The translations under genes and the position numbers were made by a program. A stretch of 64,000 nt of DNA from Adiantum capillus-veneris (Eukaryota; Streptophyta; Polypodiopsida; Polypodiales; Pteridaceae). The notes under the pieces are model-generated. The model was given only the letters and a program-made list of their open reading frames with translations, made no database searches and was not told the DNA's origin. The number at the start of each line of letters is the position of its first letter. The first letter of the stretch is position 1. Positions 35,322-46,929 of the stretch are shown in pieces. Where the stretch lies: positions 155,285,293 through 155,349,292 of the forward strand of contig CM043958.1 of the NCBI GenBank assembly GCA_014529385.2, in the 5' to 3' direction.

Positions 35322-36360
35322 TCAAATGGAGAACAGATATGCATCTGGTAGATCATCGTCCACTCCTTTGGGTGGTTCTCCTAAAATAATCCTTGACAAA
35401 TGATCTGCTCTTTGATGAGTGGTACCCTTTTTCACAACTACAGTGAAATCAAATTCTAGAAGAATGATGAACCATCTCACTATTCTTCCCGTGTTGCATG
35501 GCTTGTTGACCAAGTACAATAAGGCTCAGTGGTCCACAAAGAACACGAATTTGTTTGCTAATAAGTAATGTCTATACTTGTTTACGGCATAGATCATTCC
35601 TAATCCTTTCCTCTCGGTGGTGATATAATTTTTTTCCGCCATGTTCAACTGTCGGCTAGCATAAGAAATAGAAAAATCAAATTTCCCATCTCCTGGTTGA
35701 GCTAGTATACATCCAACGGCAAAATTGGAAGCATCTACATGTATGTGGAATATCTTATTTCAATCTGGTGCTTTTAATATTGGAGCTGAGGTAAAAACTT
35801 GCTTAAGCTTCATGAAGGATTCTTCACACTCATCAGTCCATTCAAGTTGTCTCTAATGGTAGCTGCATTCACTTTCTTGAGGTTGACACACACCCGTAGT
35901 TTTTTATTTTTCTTGGGTACTACCACAATTGGAGACACCCAATCTCTGTGTTCAATTTTATAAATGAATTCGTCTGCCTTCAGCTTTTCAATCTCTTCTT
36001 TGATCTTTCTGGCAATGTTTCATTATATGTGTATGGCCTTTGTCTACTTGGTTTCATATTGTCTCTCATGGGTATGGTATGTTGACAGATTTATGGAGAT
36101 CCTTATAAGACCAAGCAAAGATATCTCGGTATTCTTTTAGTAAGATTAACAAAAGCTCTTCTTCTTCTTCTGTCAGGTCTTTTGCAATGTAGGCAGGTCT
36201 AGGATCTTCTCCTGGTTTGGCCAGATCTATCTTTTTTGCGTTTTCAGATCCTTCATAGGACTCGCCCTGTTTCTATAGTTCCCTGACAGGTTGTTCGACT
36301 ATGATTTTTTAATCTTGGAGAGTATATTTCTTGTAATGGGATGGAATGCTCATTACATCT
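35322..36360 (-). pseudogene. Gypsy reverse transcriptase/RNase H remnant
   Basis: Reading the minus strand, the start of RT is seen as LLLILLKEYRDIFAWSYKDL and VVPKKNKKLRV near 36160-35910. The palm with its catalytic YxDD is deleted. Sequence resumes at DECEESFMKLKQVF and RNase H: HVDASNFAVGCILAQPGDGKF, ISYASRQLNMAEKNY, then LVNKPCNTGRIVRW and KKGTTHQRADHLSR (35519-35322). Stops include TGA where a Trp (GPDW-type) codon is expected and TGA in FFVDHxALLYLV. So the enzyme is dead; the element was copied by another source or decayed in place. Confidence 0.7.
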
Positions 36361-36898
36361 ATTCCGTACTCTTTAGTGGTTTCCATTTCTGTTGTATATA
36401 TATATATATATGCTTTAGAGCTTTTTTTAACTCTTGATACTTCTTTTTCCGCTCAACTCGTGTCATGGTTGAACCCTTGTCTTGGTTTTTAGGCTTTGCT
36501 TGAGTTTCCTTTCTTGTTTTTCTTGATGTTTTTTTCATTTCATGTTCTTCGTTTAAAGGATATCTACCAGTGATTTTGTCCTTGACACAATCATGTGCAT
36601 CTATCTGCATCAAGAACAAAGTTCTACTGGAGATTGATGACATAGGTCTAGCTTTCACATTTCTGGTGTCTCTTCTTTGTCTATACCATTTATGTCTTTT
36701 TGGTTTTTGGTTTGGAAAGTCAAAAAACTTCTCCTCCCATCCTTTCATGAGCATTTTAGCTCTCACATGTTCTTTTTTCGACCCCGAATCATTTGAGGTA
36801 GCTAAGTGTTCTTCTAACTCATTTGTTGCATCATAATAGAGGTCCGAAAAGACTTGTTGAGCTTCTATCAAGTCGTTAGATTTTGTAATTGTCTTCAA
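36361..36898 (-). pseudogene. Gypsy pol linker region
   Basis: 179 codons open between protease and RT: Asp/Glu-rich start (LYYDATNELEEHL), then GWEEKFFDFPNQKPKRHKW and a Lys/Arg-rich tail. This linker between protease and RT is common in long plant gypsy elements; no catalytic motif is visible. Confidence 0.45.
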
Positions 36899-37265
36899 TG
36901 TGAAGGGTTGAGATCATTTGGATGGGAATTATGTCATAGCCGTCCTCATTACAAAATTGAGTAGGCATAGACGTATTTATGCATACATTCATTGTCGCTA
37001 AAATTTGAGTCTACTCAAATGGCTCATACAAATGCTCGAGAAAGGGTTCAAGTATGTAGGCTTCATGTGTGCAATCCCTTTCTAAGATACATTCTTCTCT
37101 TTTTAAACTCCCGTTTTCTGAAGCTCCACACATCCAAATAGAAGTGTCTTTTTTCAACCAAGATGGAAGCTTAGTTTCAGCAGAAGAGACTGAATCAAAC
37201 TCTTGTATGGGTGTTTTCATGACATTTCTATAAGTGTGATCTTTTAGATTAACCCTTGTTATTGA

Positions 37266-38336
37266 TCACACTTGCTTCAAGTACAAATAATTGTTGCATG
37301 AGTTGTACTTGTCGCATGAAAGGTCTCCCAATATGATTTCGTAATTGAGTTTCTTTCCAAAGTTTACTATGGCAAAAGTGTGTTGATATTCAATCCCATA
37401 GGAATTAACTATCACTTTTTCAAGCAGTCCTAAGGTTCTTTCGATGTGTCCATCAGCCAACTGCAATTTCATTCAAGTTTGTCTAATGGCTGGTTGTCCC
37501 CAAGATTCCCATACTGCTTTTGTGGCTATGGCTATGCCTGCCCCACTATCCAGTATTGCCATGGTTTCTATATCATTATACCTCACTAAAAGGGTCGTGT
37601 TTCCTTCTTCCCCTTCATAGTATTCTCCGACTTCATTCATTGGAAAAAATCGAATCTCTTTGTTGTCCATTTCGTGTTTCAATTTTCCCAATTTTTTTGC
37701 AATTAGCCCTGTTATTCTCACCTTCTCTAGAGTTTCCTGTAGATCATTCCATAAGTATGGTCTGATTTTTAACAGTCCTTTTAAAGTAAGAGTGCATTGG
37801 ATGGGTGTAGACATGATTGAATGTATGTCTACTTCTAGGGTCTGTTCCACTCTTTTTACTTGAGCGGTTTTACACACTATGGATTCATCTTCGTTATCTC
37901 CCAAGTAAGAGGGTAGTGTTTTCAAGGTCAATGGTTTAGACATTCTTGAAGCTTTAGATCCGCAATCCCCATGCAAGGATCGTGCATCCATGTCCATAGC
38001 AAGAGGTAGACTATCTAACCAAACTTCCTCTTTAGGAGATGAATTCAGAGTTAGGCTCCCATCATTAATCTCTCTAACTTTTTCCAATAAGTGTCTTGGC
38101 TGGTCTTCTTCTACGAATGGAATTCCATCTAAGGCATCTTCGCTGTCCGGCACTATAAGTTCTGACTCTTTTGTTTCTAGGTGGGGTTCTACCACCACTT
38201 CAAATTTTTTCTTATTGGTTCCTATCACAAGCTCCTCAGGTTTCCCCATACTTTCAAGCTTGGGTTTTTGTTTTTTCAGCATCTCTTGCGTGATTCTTAC
38301 CAAATTTTGATAAGCTTCAAGCTTAGCTGCTTCCAT
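37266..38336 (-). pseudogene. Gypsy aspartic protease region
   Basis: The frame 38336-37473 ends in ETMAILDSGAGIAIATKAVW, with the DSGA catalytic loop of retroviral-type aspartic proteases. The adjoining frame 37472-37266 carries the C-terminal half (FAIVNFGKKLNYEIILGDLS). A single frameshift near 37472 separates them. The N-terminal 200 residues are acidic gag-pol linker with a helix-rich stretch (LTLKGLLKIRPYLWNDLQETL). The protease would process the polyprotein during particle assembly. Confidence 0.7.
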
Positions 38337-38368
38337 GTCTGGAGAAGGATAGTTTTTCTATTTGTTTT

Positions 38369-39694
38369 CTAGGTTTTGGACTCTTTAAGTCCCGCTTGGT
38401 AAGCTTCCAAGGCTGCATTAATAGGCTCAAAAATTTTATCAACCAAAATTAATCCTCCAGATTTCATGGTGATTTTTTTCATTTCACTTCCAGTTTCTTT
38501 CACCTTTTCTTGGAATAGCTTTTTTGCTTTCTCCTCGATTTTAACTTGTTGTTTCTGTTTTCTCATCTCATACCTTTTATTTCTGGTTCTTTTGGTCTTT
38601 TGAGAGGAAATTTTCGTATTGTCAGAATCATGAGAGGAGTTATGTTTCTTTTTCTTAGCCTGGGCTCTGGTGATTACCTTGATTGGAACAATCAATTCGC
38701 TCTCAGATGAGCTACTAGGTATCACTTGGACTACTACCTTCACTACTGTTTTACCCTTATTTAAAGGATTTTTAGGACAATCCTTTGGGAAGTGTCCTCC
38801 CTTTTTGCAAAATCGTATGCAATAATCTTCAATTGGCTTGAGGTTTTTGTCAGGTTCTAGGCATTCATTTTTCCAATGATCATTTGCACCACAGTTATGA
38901 TAGTCTCTAGTTTTGGGCTTAATCATGGATCTTACCATAGGAGGTCTAACACCTTGATTAGCCACATAATACATTGGTGTAAGATCTGATGGAGTATAAG
39001 TCACAGGTTCTTCCATTGGTGGTGGATGTGGATCATACCAATCTCCTTCTATCATTACTGTAGATGGACTAGGCTCAACATAGGATGTAACAAGCACTAG
39101 TGCTTGTTCATCTATGACTCCCTCTGGATGCATGTACTTTATAGGTGCTACATTATGTTTTGGATATGGAGGTTGTTGACCCAACATGAGTTGAGGTCTT
39201 TCCATACCCATCGGTGGTCTTTGAGCTGGGGCCATATTAGGCTGATATCTACACATGGGTTGTCCTTGTGGTCTCATAGGGCACGTACTGAACATTCCCA
39301 TCATATTTTGGTCAGTAATAGCACTCATGGTCTCATAGTTGGTCCATTTACCCTCAATTGCACACCATTTATGTGGCCTAATTGGTTGTCCTTGTTGAGG
39401 TATCCCTTGTCCTAGTCCCCTCATAGGTGCTTTTTGCATGGTATTCATCATGTCATTCATCCTTTTGAGCATGTCTTCGATGGCTGAAAGCAGTGCTGCA
39501 ACCTTTCCCACTTGTGCTGGTTTAATGGATGTTGTTTTCTTGCTTTGGTTATCCTTAGGGACATCTTCTTTGTTGAAAATATCACAATTGTCTCCTACGC
39601 CAATAGCATCTGACACACACTCTTCTAGGGTTGTATGCTTCTTGCTATACATTATAGCATGAAGTTCTTTTTTTAGTAGTCCCTGTAGAAACAA
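38369..39694 (-). pseudogene. Gypsy gag C-terminal part with zinc knuckles
   Basis: A 441-codon frame. It begins with capsid-like sequence (LLKKELHAIMYSKKHTTLEECV), has a Pro/Met/Gln-rich middle (residues ~110-250), then two knuckle-like motifs: HNCGANDHWKNEC (first Cys missing) and YCIRFCKKGGHFPKDC (C-x3-C-x4-H-x4-C, one residue longer than the usual first spacing). A Lys-rich tail follows. It is the nucleocapsid end of gag; the unusual spacing may be decay. Confidence 0.7.
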
Positions 39695-39801
39695 TGAAAC
39701 TAGTTGTTCTTTTGCAGGTATCTCTAGCTCTGGGCATCTTGCAGTGTATTTTCACTCGAGTTTCACAATCCCTAACAGACTCACCTTGTTTCTATTTAAA
39801 G

Positions 39802-41031
39802 CTATAGATTTGAGCTACCGTATTGTGTTTGATCCCCGTTTTGTAACAAGCAGCTACAAATCCTTGAGCTAATGTTTTCAAATCCATGATTGACCTTGGT
39901 GGAATGTTTTGGAACCATGTAAATGCTTTTGCTTCTAATGTCATCCAAACCTCTTGGTACTTGTTTAAAGCTTGCTAAGTGGTCATATGGATCCCCAGAT
40001 CCACTGTATTTTTTGACCCATTTCTGAAAATCTAATGGTCTGACATGTTTGTTTGGTTCAACTCCCGGTCTCCTAGCAGTTGGTCCTGTTCCGAGTCCTT
40101 CAAACCAGTCTGTTGGAATTAATGACTCATGTAGCCCTGGACTAGCTTTAGTGTCACCCGGTTTTCTATGTGATGAGGTGGTTTTTGGTTTCTTAACATT
40201 ACTCTCTAAAGATCTTTCTGGTCCTTGGCCCAATATCAATCCCTTATGGAATACCCTTGGTATTTGGTTTGTTCTACCTCCTCAGGAGTCATCGTAACAA
40301 AGCTATTATTATAACAATCCCTAAACATGTAGGTTGGTAGATCTGCTGAACCCTTATCTTTGATCTTGAAGATATAGATGATCTTCATGGGTGTTAGTTG
40401 TCCGGATTTGGCATGCAAAGTCCGTAGAAGATCTTTGACGTTTATATCCTCCTAACAATATACCTGATCCTAGGATTATCCGTACTAAGCCGTTTCAAAG
40501 GCTTCAAATCAACTTGATTGTATCCCTCGAATTCTAAAGTAGGTGGCCCTTCTTTTGTTGACATATTTGGAGTTATGGTATTTACTTCTAATCCCCATTT
40601 GTCTTTCATGTCAGGGTTTTGAACTTGTAAATACCGAGTTCCGTTTCTATCCATGTACATTTTTCCTTGTTTGTTTGCCCTGATTGCCTCTTCAAACTCA
40701 CTACCATGGTCATCAATGCGAATAGCACACTCTTTGTTAGGATCTAGGTAAACCTGAGCTCCATGGTGATTAGTCTTATAAAAGGAGAGTATATGCTTAT
40801 AGCGCACTGTCGTTCCGGTTTTTGAGTGAGTCGAGTAGGAAGACTCAGATGTTGAATCTCAAAAGTGTCTGAGACTTCTTCAAGGATAGTGTGCAAGGGA
40901 TTGCCTTGATTCACACTTTCTTCGCTAGATACTCTACTGGAGGTTTCTCCAAAGATGCCTTGGTTTCCTAGTATACGACTAGATCTAAGGTTCATAAAGA
41001 CTTGTGAAGCCCTGGATAGAGTACTTACCAT
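39802..41031 (-). pseudogene. Gypsy gag N-terminal part, fragmented
   Basis: Pieces at 41031-40744, 40807-40442, 40418-40236 and 40239-39802 lie in different frames. The last contains ESLIPTDWFEGLGTGP, FQKWVKKYSGSGDPYDHLASF and AFTWFQNIPP-type capsid sequence in an adjacent frame, matching the retrotransposon gag domain. At least three frameshifts. Confidence 0.6.
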
Positions 41032-41164
41032 CGGATTGACTTGTCGTCAATTTCTTCCACTTGACTTGATTGCAGCTTCTATCAAGCTGCCAATTCCTTG
41101 TCTGCAACCTAATTCCTATATCAATTTTGATCAAGTTAGCTATTCTTTCACAAAGACTGTATAG

Positions 41165-42689
41165 TTCTTGCTAACTATTGTGACTGATCATATGTGTATC
41201 ACTCCGATTCGAGCTAATTAAGTCAGCAATTGAGACTTTCAGATATCACTTTTACAAAAAGCCAAAGGACTAATCTGTAACATGGAAACTGAGTGAACAT
41301 GTACCACTTTGGATCCGATTGAACCCAAAATTGCTCGGTGGCCTTGTATTATGTTGTTCTAACAGTATACAAGTTTAAAAGTAAAAATTGGTGTCTTTGT
41401 GTAGCAGTAGTAAATAATCGTGATTATTTACTTTTCTCAGTTTTTTGCACATTTTGCCTTGGTTTGCCAAGTATACAACCTGTTAAGGTCCCTGGACAAG
41501 ATTTGTTCAAGTTTAGCAACTTTTCGTGTCTACAGACTTAGTTTTCAAGAATCTGGCTTAAGTCTCACTTTTGCGATCCAAATTTCACCACAATTGATTT
41601 GTGTGGTCTACTTGATATGCTTGACCTTGTGGTATACTCAAATATGCAAGATTATCAAATTTAAGTTTTTGTCCCAATCTTGACACAAATCTGTTAAGCA
41701 CCTCAACTTAAGAACCCTAGCCAAGTTTCATCAAGTTTGGACAATTTTTGGTTCAAATGGTCATCAGCTTTGTATCTGCAGACAAACTTTGCAAATTTGG
41801 CCACAATTCCCAATCCAATGATCCAAATCTTACCAAATTTAATTTGGGGGCTTATTACAACATGTAAAGCTAGTGGTATGCTAACTTGGTCAAAAAAGTT
41901 GAAAATGGGGCATATATAAATAATTGCGATTATTTTACTTATGGCAACTTTTTGTATCTTTTTGGTCAACTGTGCATGTACACATGTCTATTACATCAAT
42001 ATAAGCCTATGAATCAAATTTCATTGAGTTTGAACAAAATTTTTCCCAATTTACACTCAAGTTTTCGAAAGTCAGTACAAACTTTAGTTTTTACCCAGTT
42101 TTTTGTCAGTTTGGTGATCCAAATTCTATGTGCCTTTACAAAAGTTGTTTGTACACATGCATAGAGTCATTGGTATCAACCTTGGTCAGTTTTGAGCTGA
42201 AAGTAAATAATTGCGATTATTTGCTTTAGGCCCCAAATGAACACTTTTTTGCATTTTTTCAATGGGCAGTCTTTTCATGAGCTATCTTAAGCCTATGAAT
42301 CAAGTCAAAACTTAATTTGGCCTAAAATGTCAAGAAAAAGTAAATAATGTGAGTTTTTGCAAACTCTTGAAATTTTTAACTCAATGTGTCCTTGAGCTTA
42401 TCCACTGGTTCATACAACTTTTAAGCATACTCTCTAGTCGGATTGAGTGGTTGGCAGTCTTTTTGTGCTATTTTTGGTCGTAGACCTAAAATTCTGCAAC
42501 TTCAAATAACAACTCACAATTGATTCTTTCAAAGAGAGAAATGTTTTGAAATCCACCTCGAATCCTACTTACCCTACTCCTAGGTTCTACTGCAATGGGG
42601 TTGTGGAAAGTGTCCACAAACACTCGTTTTCTTATTTTTCATGGATAAATTCACAAAACGCTCGTGTTTTTCCCTAGTTTAGGTCTCTT
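41165..42689. other. Gypsy 5' leader, noncoding
   Basis: AT-rich with no supported gene. It carries three close copies of a dyad, GTAAATAATC-GT-GATTATTTAC at 41410-41431 and variants at 41916-41937 and 42203-42224. Confidence 0.7.
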
Positions 42690-42712
42690 CGATCCCCGGC
42701 AACGGCGCCAAA
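42690..42712 (-). promoter_or_regulatory. Primer-binding site (tRNA-Asp type)
   Basis: On the minus strand, directly after the 5' LTR end, TTTGGCGCCGTTGCCGGGG. This complements the 3' end of plant tRNA-Asp and is the usual primer site of Tat/Athila-type elements. It fixes the element's orientation. Confidence 0.9.
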
Positions 42713-43628
42713 TGTCGGATGGGTGTCTAACCTCACTCCTATCTTATTATTGCAGACATAGCGAGATCCACGAATATAATTGTCAATCCATGGAACGAAG
42801 CTAACTCGACTAGTACATAGAGGCTGTCAATCTCTTGAAAAAAAACAAAAAACTCGCATCTAACTCAAGCTACACTCAAGCGACTTAAATCACCAAAAGC
42901 CAATCGCTCATCGGCAAACAAATCACATCTGTTACAACATCAAATGACATCCAAACGTAACAAAAATTCTAGGATATGTTTATAAGACCTAACCACACAT
43001 GCTTATGGTCTCAAATTCCACTTTCAGTCAAGTGCAAAAATCGCGATTATTAACAGCACAGTGGATTTTTGACCTAGTCGTTTTCGACCCAGAATGCACC
43101 TAAATGCTTAGCAATGATGCCCCAATACCTCGCCTATGCTTAGTTTTTGATTTTGAAGTGTAAATTTCTACTTATGATGAGATTAGGCTGCGGGTTGGTG
43201 ATGACAAACGCTACAAAATTTTGTGAAATGCTTACATCAATGCGTAGAGCTCTTACTTGTGGTTGTAACGCAATAGACATGACTGCAATTTAACAACTGA
43301 GGAGGGAGTAAGAAGCGCGAGGAGGAGAGAAGTGAGCGCCGTTAGCTCACGCTGTGTATTTCATTATCCAAAACTTAAAAATAGCTTACAAAAATTGGAT
43401 TTTATACCTTAGCCAAGGTTTTTGGTGGTCAAAACTAATAATTTGGGAGCTTTAACTAAAGATAGCTAAAGGCAGGTTGATACAATCTGGAAGCTTGTAG
43501 CCCCGGCTCATCAATTACAAAGTTTATCCAAAAAATGGAAGTTACAATATTCCTGATTCATCAAAATAATAGATGTTTGTACAATGAGAGCTCCGAAAAA
43601 TGGTATCCGAGTTAGCTTGCTGCTAACG
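42713..43628 (-). repeat. 5' LTR of the gypsy element
   Basis: On the plus strand TGTCGGATGGGTGTCT...GCTGCTAAC (916 bp). It differs from the 3' LTR by several percent and small indels, so insertion is not very recent. Confidence 0.85.
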
Positions 43629-43689
43629 CCTTGCATCTTCATAGAACTATGGAGAACTACACAACAATATTTTCACTAGCCCCAATGTT

Positions 43690-46530
43690 GGATATACAGA
43701 CAACATGTTCAATGATGGTAAGTAGATTTCCAATGTTAACTTATGATGCATACATATATGACATTTAAGTGATTTCAAGTAATTAATGTTTTATGTATGT
43801 TTGCAATCCTCAAGAGAAACTTGCAAAAGGGAGCCATTATAGGTGATGAATCACAACTCCCAAGATCCATCTCTCTCTATGATCAGGAAATATGAGAGAA
43901 AAAGAAAGAGGAAACAGAGGGATTAGAAACAGATGCAAGGTCAATGATGAGGAGAAAAGAAAATCTCCTCCAAGATTGTAATAGCTTTCAAGAGGAGGAC
44001 TGAAGGTTTTGGTACAAAAGTGAAACGGGAAACCTGGAATCTAGTTGTTGAACATCTTGTTGTTGAGGCACTCCATGATCATTCTTCAGTGGAGGAGGCT
44101 GTTGTACATAGTTCAATCATCTCCAATGCCAAGCAACCAGGTTCTAATGAGGAGTTGTTTTTGAAAAATGCAGCGTTGTAGATGATGTTGAATTCATAGG
44201 ATAACATGCCTATTGCAAAAATCTCAAGGGTCCTTAAAGTCGGCCATCACCCCTTGTACATGGCAAAATCATGGATGAAGCCTGATATAAAATGGTGGAT
44301 TTTTCTCATTGGCTGCATGTCACAAGCAACATTGTCATAGCCCTATCACAAATGAAATTAAGCAATTGGTCTACACATTTTGGAGAGAGGAGACTCACAT
44401 TTTCCCCAACAAGAAGGATGTTTGTTGGAAGAGAATGGGAAGGAAAGGCTACATAAAACACCCTATGCACCTTTTGGATGAGCCTCAGGTGATCAAGCTA
44501 ATTGATTTTTGGTATATGCTAGCTAGCATACCCATTATGATCATTATCATTTTAGGTATGCAAGCTAACACACTTTGTATCATAGTGATCATGAAAAGAT
44601 GCTCACTAGCATATTGGGTATTCTTGTTAACATACCTGGTATGCTAGTAGGCATTCTGGGTATGCTGCTCAAAACAGTCTACATTGGTTAGCATACCAGC
44701 TATGCTAGTGAGCATATTGGGTATGCAAGCTAACACACTTTGTATGCTAGTGATCATTCAAAGATGCTCACTAGCATATTGGGTATGCTTGTTAACATAC
44801 ATGGTATGCTAGTTAGCATTTTGGGTATGTTGGTTGGAGCACTATCTATGCTAGTTAGCACTGGGTATGCTAGTTACCATATCTAGTACAAACCCAATAT
44901 GCTACTCTTGCAAATACCATGTGCAAATTTCCTTTATAAAGGATGCATTGAACCACATGCGCTTTCGTACTTTTGGGCTGCATGAAGCTGGTTGCAACTA
45001 TGTATGCAATTCCTATGCAACCGGTGACAACACTAGCATGGGTTGTAAGGCATCACATCTCACATTCAAAGGTGTCACACAACTATGGGAGTCAGTTATC
45101 TTTCCAAAGCAACTAGATTCAAGTTTCCATAGAAGGGAATGTCTAATGGGATATTATAAGATATGTGGATATGCTTCTTGGAGATAGCAAAGTGAGGTAA
45201 GAGTATTACTGTGAAAGTATTTGCAGATGTAGAAGAGAAAGAAAAGCATGGAAACAATAAAAAAAAGAAAATATCTTATGCATAAAGAAATGCAGTGTTG
45301 GGAGTTCGTTCAACTCTTGAAGGCCAAGTTAAAGATCTTTATCACTCATAACTATATAACTCGATGGCAAGCACAACAATTCAAGGATTGTCTACTTTAG
45401 GTTTTTGCATGATGTGGTTGTTTTAATTGTTGATTTTGCAGAGACTTATGCCTTCAAGGAGCAAAATGAGATTCAATCAATGCATTGGCACTCTAGTCAG
45501 GTAACCATTTTTGTGCACATACCGTACTACCGCAAGGAAGGGGAGGTAGTCAAAACAATCCACTTCTTTGGATCAAATGATAAGGTGCATGACACATTAT
45601 TTGTGCAACATTGCTTTATGCTACATCATGATTGGTTACAACAAGAGGGTGTGACTCTCAAACAACACTAGGTGTGGTCTGATAGTGCGGCCTCACAATT
45701 CAAGGGAGCAAGGCCTTTATATTTTGTTGCAAGATATGGTGGACTGGGATCGGGATGAGCTCGTTCTTCTTTGGATCAGGGAATGGCAAGGGAGAGCATG
45801 ATGGTGCAAGAGAATTTGTGAAATAACCCTAGCCCATGAACATATGATGAAGCCTAATGGAGATATTGTAAAGTGTGCAGCAAATGAGGTTTCTTATTGC
45901 CAAGCAAACCTGTCAAAGGGAGCATCACCTGCATCATATCCTACAAAAGATAGGGAATGTGGCCGTGTGCTTTGGGAGGTCAATTTAGGGGATGTGAACA
46001 GGGAAGTCAAGTGGAATTGTGCCATTGTTAAAGAAACTCTCTCTTTGCATGCCTTCCGTGGTCACAACTTGCAGGATCCAGCCGCCCTTGCAACAAGACC
46101 ATTGGCATGCTTCTAGTTGGAATTGTTGCGTTAACATACCTCACGTGCAACCTTGGGAGTATCACCTTTTGATGCCATTACATGATGAGGTAGAGGCTGA
46201 TTTTGAGCTGGCAGATGTCACCAATAGATGAAGTTATTGGCTATGATGACTTCACGTACAAAGGACATCAAGATGTGTTAAGTAGTGCTCTATGTTCTCT
46301 CTATGTGTTGGCGACACATTTGCGCTAGATCCAAATTCTTCAACCAATGCTGAGGATGTGGATTTCTACCTAGCCTAGTGTGTTGCAGTAAGGGAGAATG
46401 TGGAGAAGTGGTACATCGATGAATGGAGCAATGTAATTGACAGAGGCTTGTATGTTGTGCAAGGATTGTCCTAAAAGCATACACATTCAAGCTAGACCAC
46501 CAACAACCCATCATCCACCTACTTTCACAT
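43690..46530 (+). pseudogene. Decayed transposon-encoded gene, possible DDE-type nuclease
   Basis: Fragments in several frames read as one protein: LVYTFWREETHIFPNKKDV (44340-44420) and YIKHPMHLLDEPQ; after a repeat block, VLIVDFAETYAFKEQNEIQSMHWHSSQ with a presumptive Asp, then FFGSNDKVHDTLFVQH, DWLQQEGVTLKQH and VWSDSAASQFKGARPLYF (45405-45745). I recall a widespread uncharacterised transposon-associated family with the same sequence of phrases (TRxxPNKKDV, DFAENYSxxxQ-EIQSAHWxxxQVT, SDGxASQYK), whose D...D residues suggest a nuclease. Frameshifts and stops are dense. A block of TAGCATAC-type repeats (44515-44905) splits it. Confidence 0.45.
44515..44905. repeat. TAGCATAC/GTATGCTA repeat block 1
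   Basis: About a dozen occurrences of TAGCATA or its complement TATGCTA, spaced roughly 15-30 bp, often as GGTATGCTAGTTAGCAT. Same family as the larger block at 46930-48235. Confidence 0.8.
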
Positions 46531-46545
46531 CTAGTACGATGTATC

Positions 46546-46741
46546 AAAATACCTATGCAACACATACCAAAGAGAAGGAAATTGTACACAATCACCCCGG
46601 AAAGCCATGAAGCAATCTATAATAGCATGCCCTTTCAGTTTAAAATCAAAATACCTATGCAACACATCCCAAAGAGAAGGCAATTGTACACAATCACCCC
46701 GAAAAGCCATGAATCAATCTATAATAGCATGCCCTTTAGTT
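46546..46741. repeat. Two-copy tandem repeat, period 102 bp
   Basis: ATACCTATGCAACACAT...ATGCCCTTT is repeated once with few changes. The period is a multiple of three and the reading frame is open through both copies (46555-46746), perhaps the end of the decayed gene. Confidence 0.8.
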
Positions 46742-46929
46742 TTTAAACTGGAACCTAAGAATTTTCAATAAACTTTTTGCTGCGAGAAATGCAATTATAT
46801 CACATCTGTGTCACTTGTGTGTGTATATGACTATGGAATTTGTTACTGCCAATCATGATAACCTCCTTGCATGCTTGTCACAACTATCTTCACAATTATG
46901 TTCAGGAAACCAGCCCTACTCAAGTGTAT

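Larger units (their letters stand above)
27553..43628 (-). mobile_element. Ty3/gypsy retrotransposon, Tat/Athila-like, degenerate
   Basis: A 16-kb element read on the minus strand. The 5' LTR is at 42713-43628, then a tRNA-Asp-type primer-binding site at 42690-42712, leader, gag (about 39.0-40.8 kb), protease, RT-RNase H remnants, the N-terminal part of integrase (34.56-35.3 kb), a long extra coding region (28.4-32.1 kb) and the 3' LTR (27553-28474). RT palm and integrase core are deleted and gag-pol is frameshifted, so it cannot move on its own. No matching target duplication was found beside the LTRs. A tRNA-Asp primer plus an extra ORF after pol is characteristic of plant Tat/Athila lineages. 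Confidence 0.85.
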
